Shown here: one piece after another, positions 11,941 to 22,718 of the stretch
How the letters are laid out: the number at the start of each line of letters is the position of its first letter
Position numbering within the stretch: the first letter of the stretch is position 1
Origin: Luzula sylvatica
Lineage: Eukaryota > Streptophyta > Magnoliopsida > Poales > Juncaceae
NCBI GenBank assembly: GCA_946800325.1
Contig: OX326961.1
Location: forward strand, 37,632,543 to 37,696,542
Direction of reading: 5' to 3'
DNA length: 64,000 nucleotides
Notes under the pieces: generated by a model
Seen by the model: only the letters and a program-made list of their open reading frames with translations
What the model was told of the DNA's origin: nothing
Databases searched by the model: none
Made by a program: the position numbers and the translations under genes

Positions 11941-12333
11941 CTATTTTTCACAAATTAAAGAAACGGGGTTTTACTTATTTACCCTTCTAGAAATTCAAAA
12001 TATCATATGTATTTACTCTTCCAAAAACGTCTATCGCCGTGGTGGAGGGATCCATGGAGGTTTCACTTATTAAAGAGTCAGGAACTTGGTCCGAAACTGG
12101 TACCTCGCTTGGGACTAGCTAACAACTGTTCCGCAATATTTTGAATTGCAACCCATCTTCAGGGCACAAGTCATGCAGAAGAACGGCTCAGTAAGAACCG
12201 ATCCTTATACTTGCATGCAAAAAAATCAATGCACGACTTCGAAATACATATGAAATCCACATGAATCAGCAACTAAAACCCAAATTAAAACTAAAATTGA
12301 AAAAAAAATACCTTGATCACCAAATCGCGTTGA

Positions 12334-12561
12334 TCATCCTTGGATTCCATCACCGGAGATTGAAAATACGAGAAGATTAGAGCAGAAGCGTAGCCGTGAG
12401 CCGCAGAAAAGCGAACCACGATAACATTGATAAGTCTCTTCCTGAACCTTATTCCTGAGTCTTCCTGAGCCTTTCGTAGGAGGAGAGGGTGGCCTAGGGT
12501 TTCGCCTTGGACTCGACGCCGGAGAAGATGCCAGAAGAGCGAGAGTATCGTCTGATGCCAT
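12334..12561 (-). other. possible captured first exon, unidentified
   Basis: A minus-strand ATG at 12561 opens a frame starting MASDDTLALLASSPASSPRR, Ser/Pro/Arg-rich, and a second frame nearby reads VMESKDDQRDLVIKV up to a possible splice site at about 12310. I do not recognise either. The position upstream of the CDC48B exons suggests a 5' exon from the same or another captured gene. It may not be coding. Confidence 0.3.
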
Positions 12562-12660
12562 GAAAAGAGACAACGCAAGAGAGAATGAGGGTTCCCAGGA
12601 GAGAAGAATTGTGATTCGTGAGGGTGGAGGAGTGAGTGGATTTAATAGGTTATTTACAAA

Positions 12661-12762
12661 AAGATCCCTCCGTGTGTTGAAACTTATAAAATAGCCCCTC
12701 CGTGTGTTGAAACTTATAAAAGGGCCCCTCCGTGTGTTGAAACTTATAAAAGAGCCCCTCCG
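12661..12762 (+). repeat. 30 bp tandem repeat, three and a half units
   Basis: The unit CCTCCGTGTGTTGAAACTTA plus about ten more bases repeats with an exact 30 bp period and only one or two changes per unit. The open frame with repeated FISFNTRRG across it is a by-product of the 30 bp period. Confidence 0.85.
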
Positions 12763-12788
12763 CCTATACATATATTAATTTTTAAGTC

Positions 12789-12834
12789 CTTGGATTCGAA
12801 TTGTGGATTCAAATTGTGGATTCTATTTAGCATT
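12789..12834 (-). repeat. right terminal inverted repeat of the Pack-MULE-like element
   Basis: The complement begins AATGCTAAATAGAATCC and pairs with 8032-8077 at about 80% identity. A second (TA)n run (about 12838-12861) separates it from the target duplication. Confidence 0.65.
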
Positions 12835-12874
12835 TCTATATATATATATATATATATATATGTATAACCATTAT

Positions 12875-15110
12875 GCATTCACAAGAGTTAGTCCCATGTA
12901 ATCATATTACATTCAAACTCGTATGATTCCCTTGGATTTTATTAACGGTAAATTAAATGATTCATCCGTACGACACATATCCACATACATATCATGTCAT
13001 ACATAATAGATTATCACATCAAAATATGAAGCATCATATCATTTCTATTTTTGCGCTGCTTGATGTCTCACATCAAGCCACAAAAATGTATGACATTCGA
13101 CATTTTGATTTAACTACGCCAAGGAGTTATATGTTGAAAACCATTTTCAACAATATGTCGATATACGTGCTATAATATAGAACGAGGAACTTCTTAGATC
13201 TATCCTAGAGATCTTCACGCTTAATTCATAAGTGGTCTCGCCTATATCCTTTGTCGTTACAAGAAATATAACGTGGCTCCCACTGACCTTCATGTGTACA
13301 CAAAATTTCCATTCGTTCCGACAATGTTATAACGTTTATAACTTCGTCAAAACATATATTCCAATTCTGAGAAGCTTTCTCTAATCCATCATATGGATTG
13401 TGAAAGCGTGCATATCCTATCGCCGATTCTTATGAATTGACAAAACCGTAAGGTTGTGTCAAGTACACATCCTTTCATAAAAATTCTGTCAAGAAATTCG
13501 GTTTTGACATCCATTTTTCCACATCACATAGTCATAATATGCGACCACGACAAGCAGAATTTTGAGAATGTGAAAGCATGGCAACATGCGAAAATGTTTC
13601 TTCATAGTCCGACTATGAATTACTTGAAACTCTTCGCTGCGAGCCTCGCTTTGTTATATGCGTATTCCTATCCGTGTCTGTTCTCATCTTGAAAACCCAT
13701 TGACATTTCACGGGTCTAACCCTGAAAGTAATGAAATCAAGTTCTAAACTTGATAATTTACAAGGATCGAATCTCAGATTTCATGGCACCGTGCCATGTG
13801 GAACCGTTACTTTTCATAGCATCCTTGTAGGATATCGAATCATCATATAATCTCGATCTATCATCATTAGCCATGATAAATCCGTATTTACCAGCTTATG
13901 ATATAGCCTACTTGATCTACGAAAAACTCTTTGTGTGTTCGACTCGTATTCATCAACTATTGATGAACTCGTCTCAACTTTCATCGGCACAATGTTCATT
14001 TTCAGATGTCGAACTCTTTCGAGATTTATTCTACTTCTACTAGCCCGCGTAGAGATAAATGACATCAAGTTCCAAACTTGTGCGCATTATGTCCTCCTCC
14101 AGGAAGGTATCTCTTCGAGCCACGAAAATCTCATTTTCGTCGGGATGTTAGAACCAATATCCTTTAGTTTCCTTAAGGATATATGATAAACGAACAATTT
14201 TCAGATTTGGGATTGAGTTTAACCGAAACAAATTTCGAAATATACTCACATCCTCAAATCTGTACAAATGACAACGTCGGAACCATTCCGATCCATATCT
14301 CATATGGCGTCTTTTGTACCGATTAGAAGGTTTATGGTCCATATCATATATGCAACCATTCATTAGTGCCGCTGTCTCAAGGGCGTATCCCCAAAATATT
14401 TTTGGGAAATCCGTTTGACTTATCATTTATCGAAGCATGTATAACATGCGTTCATTTTCTCCTTTCGAATACATCTCAATGTTTTGAAATGAAGATAATC
14501 GTGAAACGATTCCACAATCATAAATGATCATCAATACTTATAACTCAAATATCGCCTCTTCGATCCTATCGAAGTGCGTAGCTCAAATACTCGCCTCCTT
14601 GATCCTATCAAAGGGTTTTGATTTTCTTGCTAAGTCGATTTTGTATTTTGTTTTTGAAACTCTTTGAACATTTCAAAAGTCTCTGTTTCAGCACGCATTA
14701 AATAGATATCAGCGTATCTACTTTAACCGTCCGTAAACGTAACAAAATATCGATAGTCTCCTCTTGCCTCGGAATTTATCGGATCCTTTACATCTTAATG
14801 TAATTTTCAATAATTCGTCGGATCTTTCTCCAACCTTTGGAGAATGACGTCCTTTGTCGTCTTGCCTAATAAATAAGTATCGCATTAATCAATCGAATCT
14901 AATTCGAATGATTCTAGCAATCCATCATATGGAATCTAGATACATGTATCTCGTTTATATGGCCAAGACGGCAACGCCAAAAGAAGCAATCAACTTCTAG
15001 GTTTAATCCTCCTCGGATTTCACCGTTCTTTGAGTCATTAGTTTGGACAACTCTTTGTCCGAACTTTCTGTTTGGAAAACTTTTTCCCAAAATACCCTTA
15101 GACATTTATT
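12875..15110 (-). pseudogene. copia pol remnant: GAG-pre-integrase to RT (copy D)
   Basis: Minus-strand fragments in the expected order: FFWRCRLGHINEIHVSRFH (GAG-pre-integrase, near 15000), integrase remnants, IFWGYALETAALMNG (14340-14410), KETKGYWF (14160), a Ser/Arg-rich linker (13960-14060), RT fragments around 13480-13620 and a decayed IYRDRSK region near 13200. Many stops and frame changes. The right edge is indistinct beyond 15110, where gag would be expected. Confidence 0.75.
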
Positions 15111-15339
15111 TCTTTCGATCCCGCCCTTGAATTACAAGGACATCCACGCATCTCAATGCATTGGATTCCTCGGATGCTCCGAGCATCTTCAATTCAAATT
15201 ATGTTGCATCTCATGCAATTTTAGGGATCGACTTATCTATCAAATGCATATGATATTAGATCACGAAGATCAAATCTCGTACCATCAATACACGAGTGTT
15301 AATTAAAGACCCACAAGGCTAGTCACCAACCTTGAGTAC

Positions 15340-15431
15340 TCTCGAAGTCGAGGCGTGATCTCGGGTTTTGGAAACCGGACCGGGCCTTCATACCCGCTGC
15401 GCGGGCCCGGGGTCGGATCGATTCCCAACAA
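15340..15431 (+). repeat. 3' end fragment of a copia LTR
   Basis: CTCGAAGTCGAGGCGTGATCTCGG onward, with the CCGGACCGGGCC..GGGCCCGGGGTCGG hairpin and the terminal CCCAACA, matches the last 90 bases of LTR copies A and B with some changes. It is in plus orientation, opposite to the copy D pol beside it, so it is a separate fragment. 15111-15339 has no recognisable element. Confidence 0.75.
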
Positions 15432-15625
15432 AACTGCGTTACAACGAAAGTACTCAAGGTCCGTTACAACGCAAGAAACGCTACATTGCAACGGAAGTAT
15501 TCAATGTCCGTTACAACGCAGGAAACGATGCGTTGCAACGGAATTACTCGAGATTGTTTAGTATAGAGATACTCAATGGTCTGTTACAACGCTTGATAAG
15601 GTGTGTTTGTAACGGAACTGATTGT
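15432..15625 (+). repeat. imperfect tandem repeat rich in GTTACAACG
   Basis: About three diverged units of roughly 60 bp carry TCCGTTACAACGCA(A/G)GAAACG and GCAACGGAA(G/T)TA. It begins immediately after the LTR end at 15431. Function unknown. Confidence 0.6.
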
Positions 15626-17552
15626 GAAAGTTTGTTATGTATAATTAGATTATACACGAATTGATATATATGATATACACCCGTTGGGTTGTCCTTATCC
15701 TACTTTTCTAAAAAATGACTAAATTGATGTCTAAACGAGCAAAAATGTGCGTGTATGTGTTTTGTGTGTACGTGTGCGTATGCGTGTGTGATTATGAATA
15801 AATTAATCTAATTTGTTATTTTATTTCATTTTTATTATTGTATAATTAATATTCATCATCAGGCAACATACAAATTCTAGCATTTTTACAAGACAAAAAA
15901 ATTTATTAATTTACATGGATTACCCTTAAATTTTTGTCGTTGCTGATTCAAATTATAATGTCTAAATTTAACGCATCCTATTAAAAATTAATAAATAAAA
16001 AATGAGTAAATGAAGAAAGTTTCATAGTCTTTCATTCATTAATATCAATGAAACTTAAATCCCCAACTTAATTTTTAATATCTTATCCTTAACCAACTGG
16101 ACGGCTACAGAATCATGGCAAAAATTAATAAATAAAATACCATCCAACCATATTAAAATCCTTTTCAAACGAATCTTAGTTGTAAAGCACAACTGTGACC
16201 CAAAAGCAGAAATAGACTATTTTAACTTTATGACCCACTTAATAATAAGTGGGGAAATTCCTCTTTATGCACGTACAAAGACGATTATTTTTTATAATAA
16301 ATATCGTCAGAAAATCTCCATTTACAAAACCAGCATTGCAATATTCAAATTTGTAGATCTTAACTCTCTAGCAAATAGTTTGGCGAAAAAAATTTAAAAA
16401 TGAGTACAAAATCTTGAATTTGTGTCTTTCCTCACGTCACTTGACGAAACACATCAAATCTAGGATTTTATATTTTTGACCATATCGATTGTATTTAAAC
16501 TCTCCTAACAACATAAAACCAATTTCCATGCACGTAAATGGCATCCATCTTATTCATGCACGTCAAAAGTATGACACTAACACCATTGTCAGAATGATCG
16601 AGAAACTGAATGACTACAAATAAACGCGACTAAGTATGCTCGAACGCGTGAACAACCTATAATAGTTAAAAAAAAAATTTAGAAGTATAAAAATAATATC
16701 AAAATAATATCAAAATGATATTAAAATAATATTAAAATAATATGAAAAGAGTATTAAAATAATATTAAAATAGTTTTAAAATAGCATTAAAATAATAATA
16801 AATAACATTTAAATAGTATTAAAATAATATTAAAATAACATTAAAATAGTAAAATATTATATAAATAATACAAAAATAGTATTATAATATTATTAAATAA
16901 CATTAGTTTGGTGACTTTGACGGGAAGCTGGATAAAATTGTCATTAAGCCATTTAATATTGAGTAATTCAGAGCTCCTTGGCTTGAAGTCGTTATTCGTG
17001 GGTCTAACGCCAAACAAATCTTCCTCTTTATGTTATTAATTTGTGGTAAATAATAATGCAACAAATATTTTCAAAAATAATAGAAACAATATTGTCTGAA
17101 AAATAATAATATCAATAGTATTTTCTGAAAAATAAAAGTCAAACTAATATCAATATAAGGTGATATAAAAAATGAAAAATCAAATTAATCAAACTAACTT
17201 AACTAAACTAACTAAACAAATAACCAAATGAATTACATAAATAACCTATTTTTAATCAAAAGGACCCAAAATCCTAACTAATATAATTAGTATTTTTAGC
17301 AATACAAAGACTAAAAACTTATCAAAGCGATGAGAAACATGATTTTTTATTTAGATCCAAGATTTTCCAAAAAAATAATTTTTTTATGAATCTGCGAGAC
17401 TTTTTGAGGAGTAGAGAATTAATCTCGATTTGGGTGACAGAAGAAAAGAAAAGATGAAAGGAGGGGGTTGTTGGAAATTTAATTCCCAAATTTAGATAAA
17501 CCCCTCACGAATGAAAATAAATACAAAAATACGTTCGTGACATTCATACAGT
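15626..17552. other. AT-rich intergenic DNA without recognised genes
   Basis: No sustained frame. A GT-rich patch lies at 15746-15790. 16670-16915 is a simple repeat built of ATTAAAATAATATT-like units. The rest is low-complexity AT-rich sequence. Confidence 0.6.
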
Positions 17553-17722
17553 TAGGGGTGTCAACGGTTCGGATATGGTTCGGATAGTGGTCTTATCAGA
17601 TCCATATCCATATTATTTTCCGGATACGGATCAAGATATTGAATTATCCGGATCCGGATACGGTTCGGATAGTAAACGGATACGGATACAAGATACTGTT
17701 CGGATATTGTCTATACAGATAT

Positions 17723-18691
17723 TGAAGGAAATACAGTTACAGATCAACTAGTTGAATGTACAAATGAGTGTAGACAAACATACGTGTTCGTCGGAACGAT
17801 TGGATGCATAATAAGATTATGCAAATCTGGCAGAAATTACATGGTGCGTCATGACGCACCATATTGTGCATCATGACGCACAGTAGAGTAATTCTGAGAA
17901 AAGCCAATCTGTGAGTATACCGTCACGACGCACCAAGTTGTGCGTCATGACGGTGGTGCGTCATGACGGACGTTATCCTGCGTCATGACGGTACACTGTA
18001 TAACGGCTATATCCAAGTAAATGTGACTTGTGCGTCATGACGCACCATATCGTGCGTCATGACGGACAGTGATCCGAATTCTGGATTAGCAGTTTTTGAT
18101 ACTCATTAATACTCATTAATTCAGAGATTGATTATATAATCTCTGTAACCTCTCTCTCTCTCTCTCTCTTCTTCCTTCTGATGCTGCAGCCAGTAATCTA
18201 GATCTAGAGAAGAGAGAAAAACTTGTTGGACAAGTTGGAGAAAAGGGATTAAAGATTTGAGCAAGCTTGCGGGAATTTTAGGGGAATTCGCCGCAACCGA
18301 GAGATGTTAGCTCGAGGTGGATACGAGTAGAGAGATCTAAGTTAAGATCTTCGACTGTGATCAATCGAGAGCAAGGACGAGCAAGGTCGGAGACGAACCG
18401 GATAAATTCCGGTTGTATACGACAAATCGGAGCTTCGCATTAGGTGTCGAATCGCGCGGGCGTGGGACGTGCGTGTCGCCGGAATCGAAGCAAGCAGCAG
18501 CTAATAGAGTCAACCCGTCTCCGTGATCAATTTCACGCGGTATGATTCTCTATGAATTAAGAGTTAATTTCATAGGTTAGATGCATTTCATGATTCGTAC
18601 TTTCGAGTCGTTGACGTGGTCCTCGGGATCGGGTCAGACCGGGCCCCTCAATCCGCTGCGCGGGGCTCGGTAGTGACGTCGATACCCAACA
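17723..18691 (+). mobile_element. solo copia LTR (969 bp) with 5 bp target duplications
   Basis: It starts TGAAGGAAATACAG and ends GATACCCAACA, with GATAT at both 17718-17722 and 18692-18696. The termini resemble the A/B LTR family but the interior is different, including a palindrome array, so it is a related subfamily. No internal coding region remains, as after recombination between two LTRs. The 3' end keeps the GC-rich hairpin with paired base changes. Confidence 0.9.
17843..18064 (+). repeat. array of GTGCGTCATGACGCAC palindromes
   Basis: About eight full or partial copies of the 16 bp palindrome lie in 222 bp, at about 17844, 17865, 17919, 17939, 17956, 17978, 18030 and 18051. Each half site carries TGACG, the core bound by plant TGA-type bZIP factors (general knowledge). 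The array sits in the LTR upstream of a CT-rich tract and could be an enhancer. That is inference. Confidence 0.75.
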
Positions 18692-19106
18692 GATATTGAT
18701 ACACTTTTTCGGATATTAAAACGGATGATATGTTATGATAACATAACTCATTTTTTAATTAGAAATATATATATATAATTTGTAACATTAACGATATATA
18801 TAATTATATTTAAACGTGATTTTACGATTGTGATTTTAAAGCACTCACAAATCTTTAATTTATATATGATACATGAACTAAGATCAAATAAAATATATAA
18901 AAATAATATATAACATGATCCGGATACTCCAATCCGGTTCCGAGTATTCGGATCCTAAAAATACTCGGATTATGTTCCGGTTCCAAAAATGTGTAACAAT
19001 ATCCATATCCGTATTCACTCGAATCCGGATATTTTTTCGGATCTGGATATTTCTTCGAATACGATTCGGGTCAGTCCAGATAATATTCACACCATTGACA
19101 TCCCTA

Positions 19107-20404
19107 CATGCAAGCATTCCTTTCGGGACTCTCAGAAATCTTGGCATAGAATCCTTGTTTTGCAAACCCCTGACGAAAGAGAGCAATTATTTCTGGTTTC
19201 GATCCTTTTAACACAATTTGATCCTGATTAGCAGTATAAAACTCATTACAAACTCTTTCGCCAATTGAACAATTCCGATGTTAGTTTAGCAAATAAGGCT
19301 TTTTTGGATGCTACGTATCAAAACAATTCAGAAAAAGTGACTCGTTCCACTTTTGTCTAGGTTCAATGCATCTGCTATTCTTATCATAATAATCACAACA
19401 AACAAGCTTTTCAACCCCTAATTTAATCAAAACCTTTGCTTGGTTCTTCTTCATCTTGTTCTCCATCCTGATTTAAAAAACGCGAGTTATGAAGAAATAT
19501 TATTTAGAGAACTGCAAGAAGGAAACCATGGCAGAGTAAACAACAAAGGAAGAGTTCGATTCATGGAGTTCCCCCCTTTTCACTTCAAAGCTAAGGCAGC
19601 AAATATTTGTATATTGTAAAGAGACATTACTACTTGTCTTTTTGTTTTCTAATAATATTACTCTTTTCTTAACGAATAGTTGTTTTCTTGTTTGATACTT
19701 CTCTCTCTTTGTTTTGAAATTACAATTTTTGTTATTTAAATTGCAACATTTCTTATATGTTATTATGTTATTAATTTTCTTTTGTAAATATAGAATGCTT
19801 AATATTCGACGCATCTTGTTTATGAAATTGAAGTTCAAAGTCCAAACATATTTTTTGAGGCCTTCTACTGTGCCTCCCAATTTCACCCAACTTTTCGTGA
19901 TGATGTTCCCAATGAAAATTGGGTGAAAAGTGTTTCAAATTTGCACTCCATAATTTTTTCAATTAACAAAATGTAATTAAAAATTCAATTATTTAACTTC
20001 TAATTAAACTAATCGATGGTCCAGTGAATTAAATTTCAATTAAAATAATCAAATTAAAAATACAAATTTAATTGGAAGCAACATTGATTTGCAAATTGAG
20101 GATATTTTTCGTCCAACTTTAATTGGTGATCAATCAAGAAAAGTTGGATGAAATTGGTGAGACATAACCTAATATATATATTTTTTGAGATTATGTTATC
20201 ATTCATGAAAAATGGGCCAAAGCGCAGTTTTGCTTAAAAAAAATTAATAATTACGTTGTGAGATTATTTTAATTTAAACAAAATAAGTAGTATTATCCCT
20301 TAAACCTAAAAACTCACATATCAAATAGAGATTTATAATAAATAAACAACTTATATTTAATTTCCTTTACAAAGTGATTATCGTGATAGTGAACCTCTAT
20401 TCCT
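19107..20404. other. AT-rich intergenic DNA without recognised genes
   Basis: Short chance frames only. Related AACTTTTCGTGATG / AAAGTTGGATGAAATTGGTG-like motifs at 19880-20160 hint at a decayed inverted repeat, but I cannot define its ends. Confidence 0.5.
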
Positions 20405-21600
20405 AGCTAGCCTCAATTAGTTTTGAGCCCCGCGTTGTTGTTAGTTCTTGATCTTGCTCCATACTAGCACGCTCTCCGTTGCTTGGATAGCCACCCCTCT
20501 TGGCGTGTTGAGCTTGTTGCGAAATAGTCTCGCATTCCTCTCCTTCCAAATGGCCCAAAGCATTGCCATTCATCTTGTATCCCATCGTTTTTTGTAGTTT
20601 GTCGATAAAGGATCTATAATTTTATTCCATACTTCAATGACTTTTCCTTCGGTATGCAGTGTTCACCAGTCGGCATTAATATTTCTACTAATCCTCCATA
20701 CCGCTTTCGTGTAGGTGCAATTGAGTGTTGAGTCGTTTCGGGGTGTCTTTTGCAAAGTTGGCAAATGGGTGTGTTCGGCCACCCTTTTCTCTCTAGTACA
20801 TCGGCCGTATTTATTCTTTGGTGAAGTACTAGCCAAATGAACAATCACACTTTTAGTGGCGCTCTTGTTTTCCATGTTTGCCACTCATTTCTCATTCCTG
20901 GGTCTATTAGTCTTGTGTATGCGGACTTCGTGGTGAAGGTTTTTGAGTTATTTAAATTCCATTCGACCGTGTGTCCTATGGGTTCTCTCGTGGTGAAACT
21001 AATGTAGTTAGGGAGAATCTCCTTTATGTCTTTCATGGGGGGTGAAACTTGATAGTTCGGGATACTATTTATTTTGTCCGCCTTGCCAATTGCATGTAAC
21101 CGCCTAGTGTAGTTTGCCCATAGATTATCTTGGCCCATGTCCATCTTCCATAATAACTTTTGAAGTAAGGCTTGGTTGAATGTTTGGAGGTTCGAAATTG
21201 CCAATTCCCCACATTTGTTCGGTAGGCATACCGTTTGCCATTTAATTAGGCTTTTTCCCGGATTGAGCTTGTCCGAACCGGACCATAGAAAGGCTCTAAT
21301 TACTTTTTCAATTTCTTTTGTGACCCATTTGGGTAGCTTCATCACTTGCATCGCATACACCGGTTTGGTCCTTAATTAGGGTGAGTCTCCCTCCAAATGT
21401 GAGGAGTTTTCCTTTCCACGATGATATTCTCGTTTGGACTTTTTTAACTAATTGAAAAAGTATTCTTTTTTCGGTTTGGTCCTTGTTAAGGGTATTCCCA
21501 AGTATGTTATCGGAAATTATCTTTTTTGACATTTCAATATGCGTGCAATTGTTGCGTCATGTACGGACGGGATCCGAATCGTTGTGAACGTGCTCTTATC
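20405..21600 (-). pseudogene. L1-type LINE ORF2 3' remnant
   Basis: Minus-strand fragments follow the LINE order after the RT core: FQLVKKVQTRISSWKGKLLT and GGRLTLIK (21420-21480), WVTKEIEKVIRAFLWSGSDK (21250-21330), LIKWQTVCLPNKCGELAISN (21180-21240), a zinc-knuckle-like C-terminal region, and WAIWKERNARLFRNK (20500-20560). The order matches the LINE at 60097-63429, but it is diverged and frame-broken. The RT active-site part is absent. Confidence 0.8.
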
Positions 21601-22065
21601 CCAATTGATCGAGAGACCGGTTATTTCCGTGAAGACTTCTAGGGCATATGAGATTATTGTCATGTTTTGAGGGTATGCCTCAAAGAAATAACCAAATTTT
21701 TACATAACCATTGTTTTGATTGTTCACAAAAATGGACTCTTTGATCATTCAAACGGTATCATTCTTAATACTTGAAACGAGTAGATACAAATGTATATTT
21801 CGAGGTTTACCATCTTTGACTGCTCAAATTCGGTATTTGTTCGGACCTTATTACAAAAGTCTTGTAACAATTTCGGAAAATATGTAAACAAGAGCAGACA
21901 AGAACAAAAACGTACTTCCAGTGAATGTGCAAAAAAAAACACACCATAATTACATGAATATATGTATGGCACACAAATACGTAAAAATATGTGGACACAC
22001 GCAAGCAAATACAAATAGCTAAATAAATACAAACATAAACAACTACAAAAACAGGAACAAACAAA
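21601..22065. other. no gene recognised
   Basis: The first part may still be LINE-derived (DRAV-like fragments near 21600). The rest is AT-rich with no repeat or frame that I can support. It directly abuts the LTR start at 22066. Confidence 0.4.
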
Positions 22066-22718
22066 TGTAGGATTATACACACGAATTTAGAGGTTTGCAG
22101 CGGAATTATTTCGTATGTATAACCTAATTCTACCCTGGATCATACTCGAAAACCACGAAAAAGGAAGAGTTATTCAGAATTTTACCTCGTACAAGTTAGT
22201 ACGTGAAGCCTACTTATCCAGATTTCGTGAACCTTCTCCAAGGATTGCTCTTGCACTCCCTCTACTCGTGTCCACCTTGATTTCGTCTGATCGAAACCGC
22301 CAACACCGTTCTAGTTGATGTCACGATTATTCCTCTCAAGAACTTGCTCAGAAAATCTGCTCAAAAACTCTCCAGATCTCAGTTTCGGTTTTGTGTGAAA
22401 GAGAGAAAATTCGGCAGCCGAATTAGGTCAGAAAATTGGAGAGAGAAAAAAGAGAAAAATGAAATTCTGAATATATATATAGGCAATTTTAGGTTAAATC
22501 CGAAATTAGGTTAAGAAACCCTAATTTCAGAATTAAAGCCCAAAACTAAATAAAATCAGAATAAGCCCAAAATTCTAATTAAAATCAAATTATTAGAAAT
22601 TAGATTAAAATCCTAAATTCTGAGCGGGCCCAGATTATGAACTGGCCCAATTCTGATTGTATATTTGCCTAATTATATAAATTCTTCCAAGTTAATTCTT
22701 AAGCCATATTTTCTTTCA
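22066..22718 (-). repeat. 3' LTR of copia copy C (653 bp)
   Basis: In plus coordinates it starts TGTAGGATTATAC and ends TTCTTTCA. The outer parts match 29353-30966 (CTTCTCCAAGGA..GCTC, CTACTCGTGTCCACCTT, and AAGTTAATTCTTAAGCCATA). The region 22440-22670 does not contain the TTCGAA array present in the other LTR. Confidence 0.85.

Larger units (their letters stand above)
7981..12863. mobile_element. Pack-MULE-like DNA transposon carrying captured exons
   Basis: The 4883 bp insert is flanked by identical 11 bp ATAACCATTAT repeats (7970-7980 and 12864-12874). It has imperfect terminal inverted repeats just inside (TA)n tracts. It interrupts copia copy D, whose pol resumes on the other side. Long TSDs of 8-11 bp and carriage of host exons are typical of Mutator-like Pack-MULEs (family knowledge). 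I see no transposase, so it is non-autonomous. It carries CDC48B-like exons and several minisatellites. A different element type with similar termini is possible. Confidence 0.65.
5281..15110 (-). mobile_element. decayed Ty1/copia element, copy D, split by a DNA transposon
   Basis: On the minus strand, GAG-pre-integrase, integrase, RT and RNase H remnants run from about 15110 to 12875 and resume at 7969, followed by noncoding DNA, a polypurine tract and an LTR ending at 5281. The sequence resembles copies A and B but has many stops and indels, so it is older. 7981-12863 is a later insertion with flanking 11 bp repeats. No 5' LTR was found. Confidence 0.85.
17553..19106. mobile_element. hAT-like MITE, split by a solo LTR
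   Basis: Ends are TAGGGGTGTCAACGG at 17553 and the complement TAGGGATGTCAATGG at 19106. The interior has many CGGATA/GGATACGG repeats. Removing the solo LTR and one target copy leaves about 580 bp with no transposase frame. A second copy starts at 63607. TAGGG-TGTCAA ends fit hAT-type MITEs (family knowledge). The flanks CATACAGT and CATGCAAG match poorly as an 8 bp TSD, so the assignment is tentative. Confidence 0.55.

Noticed and set aside
17843..18064. CRISPR-like array of short palindromic repeats
   Set aside because: Spacers are irregular, repeats are imperfect, there are no cas genes, and the array lies inside a plant LTR with target duplications.
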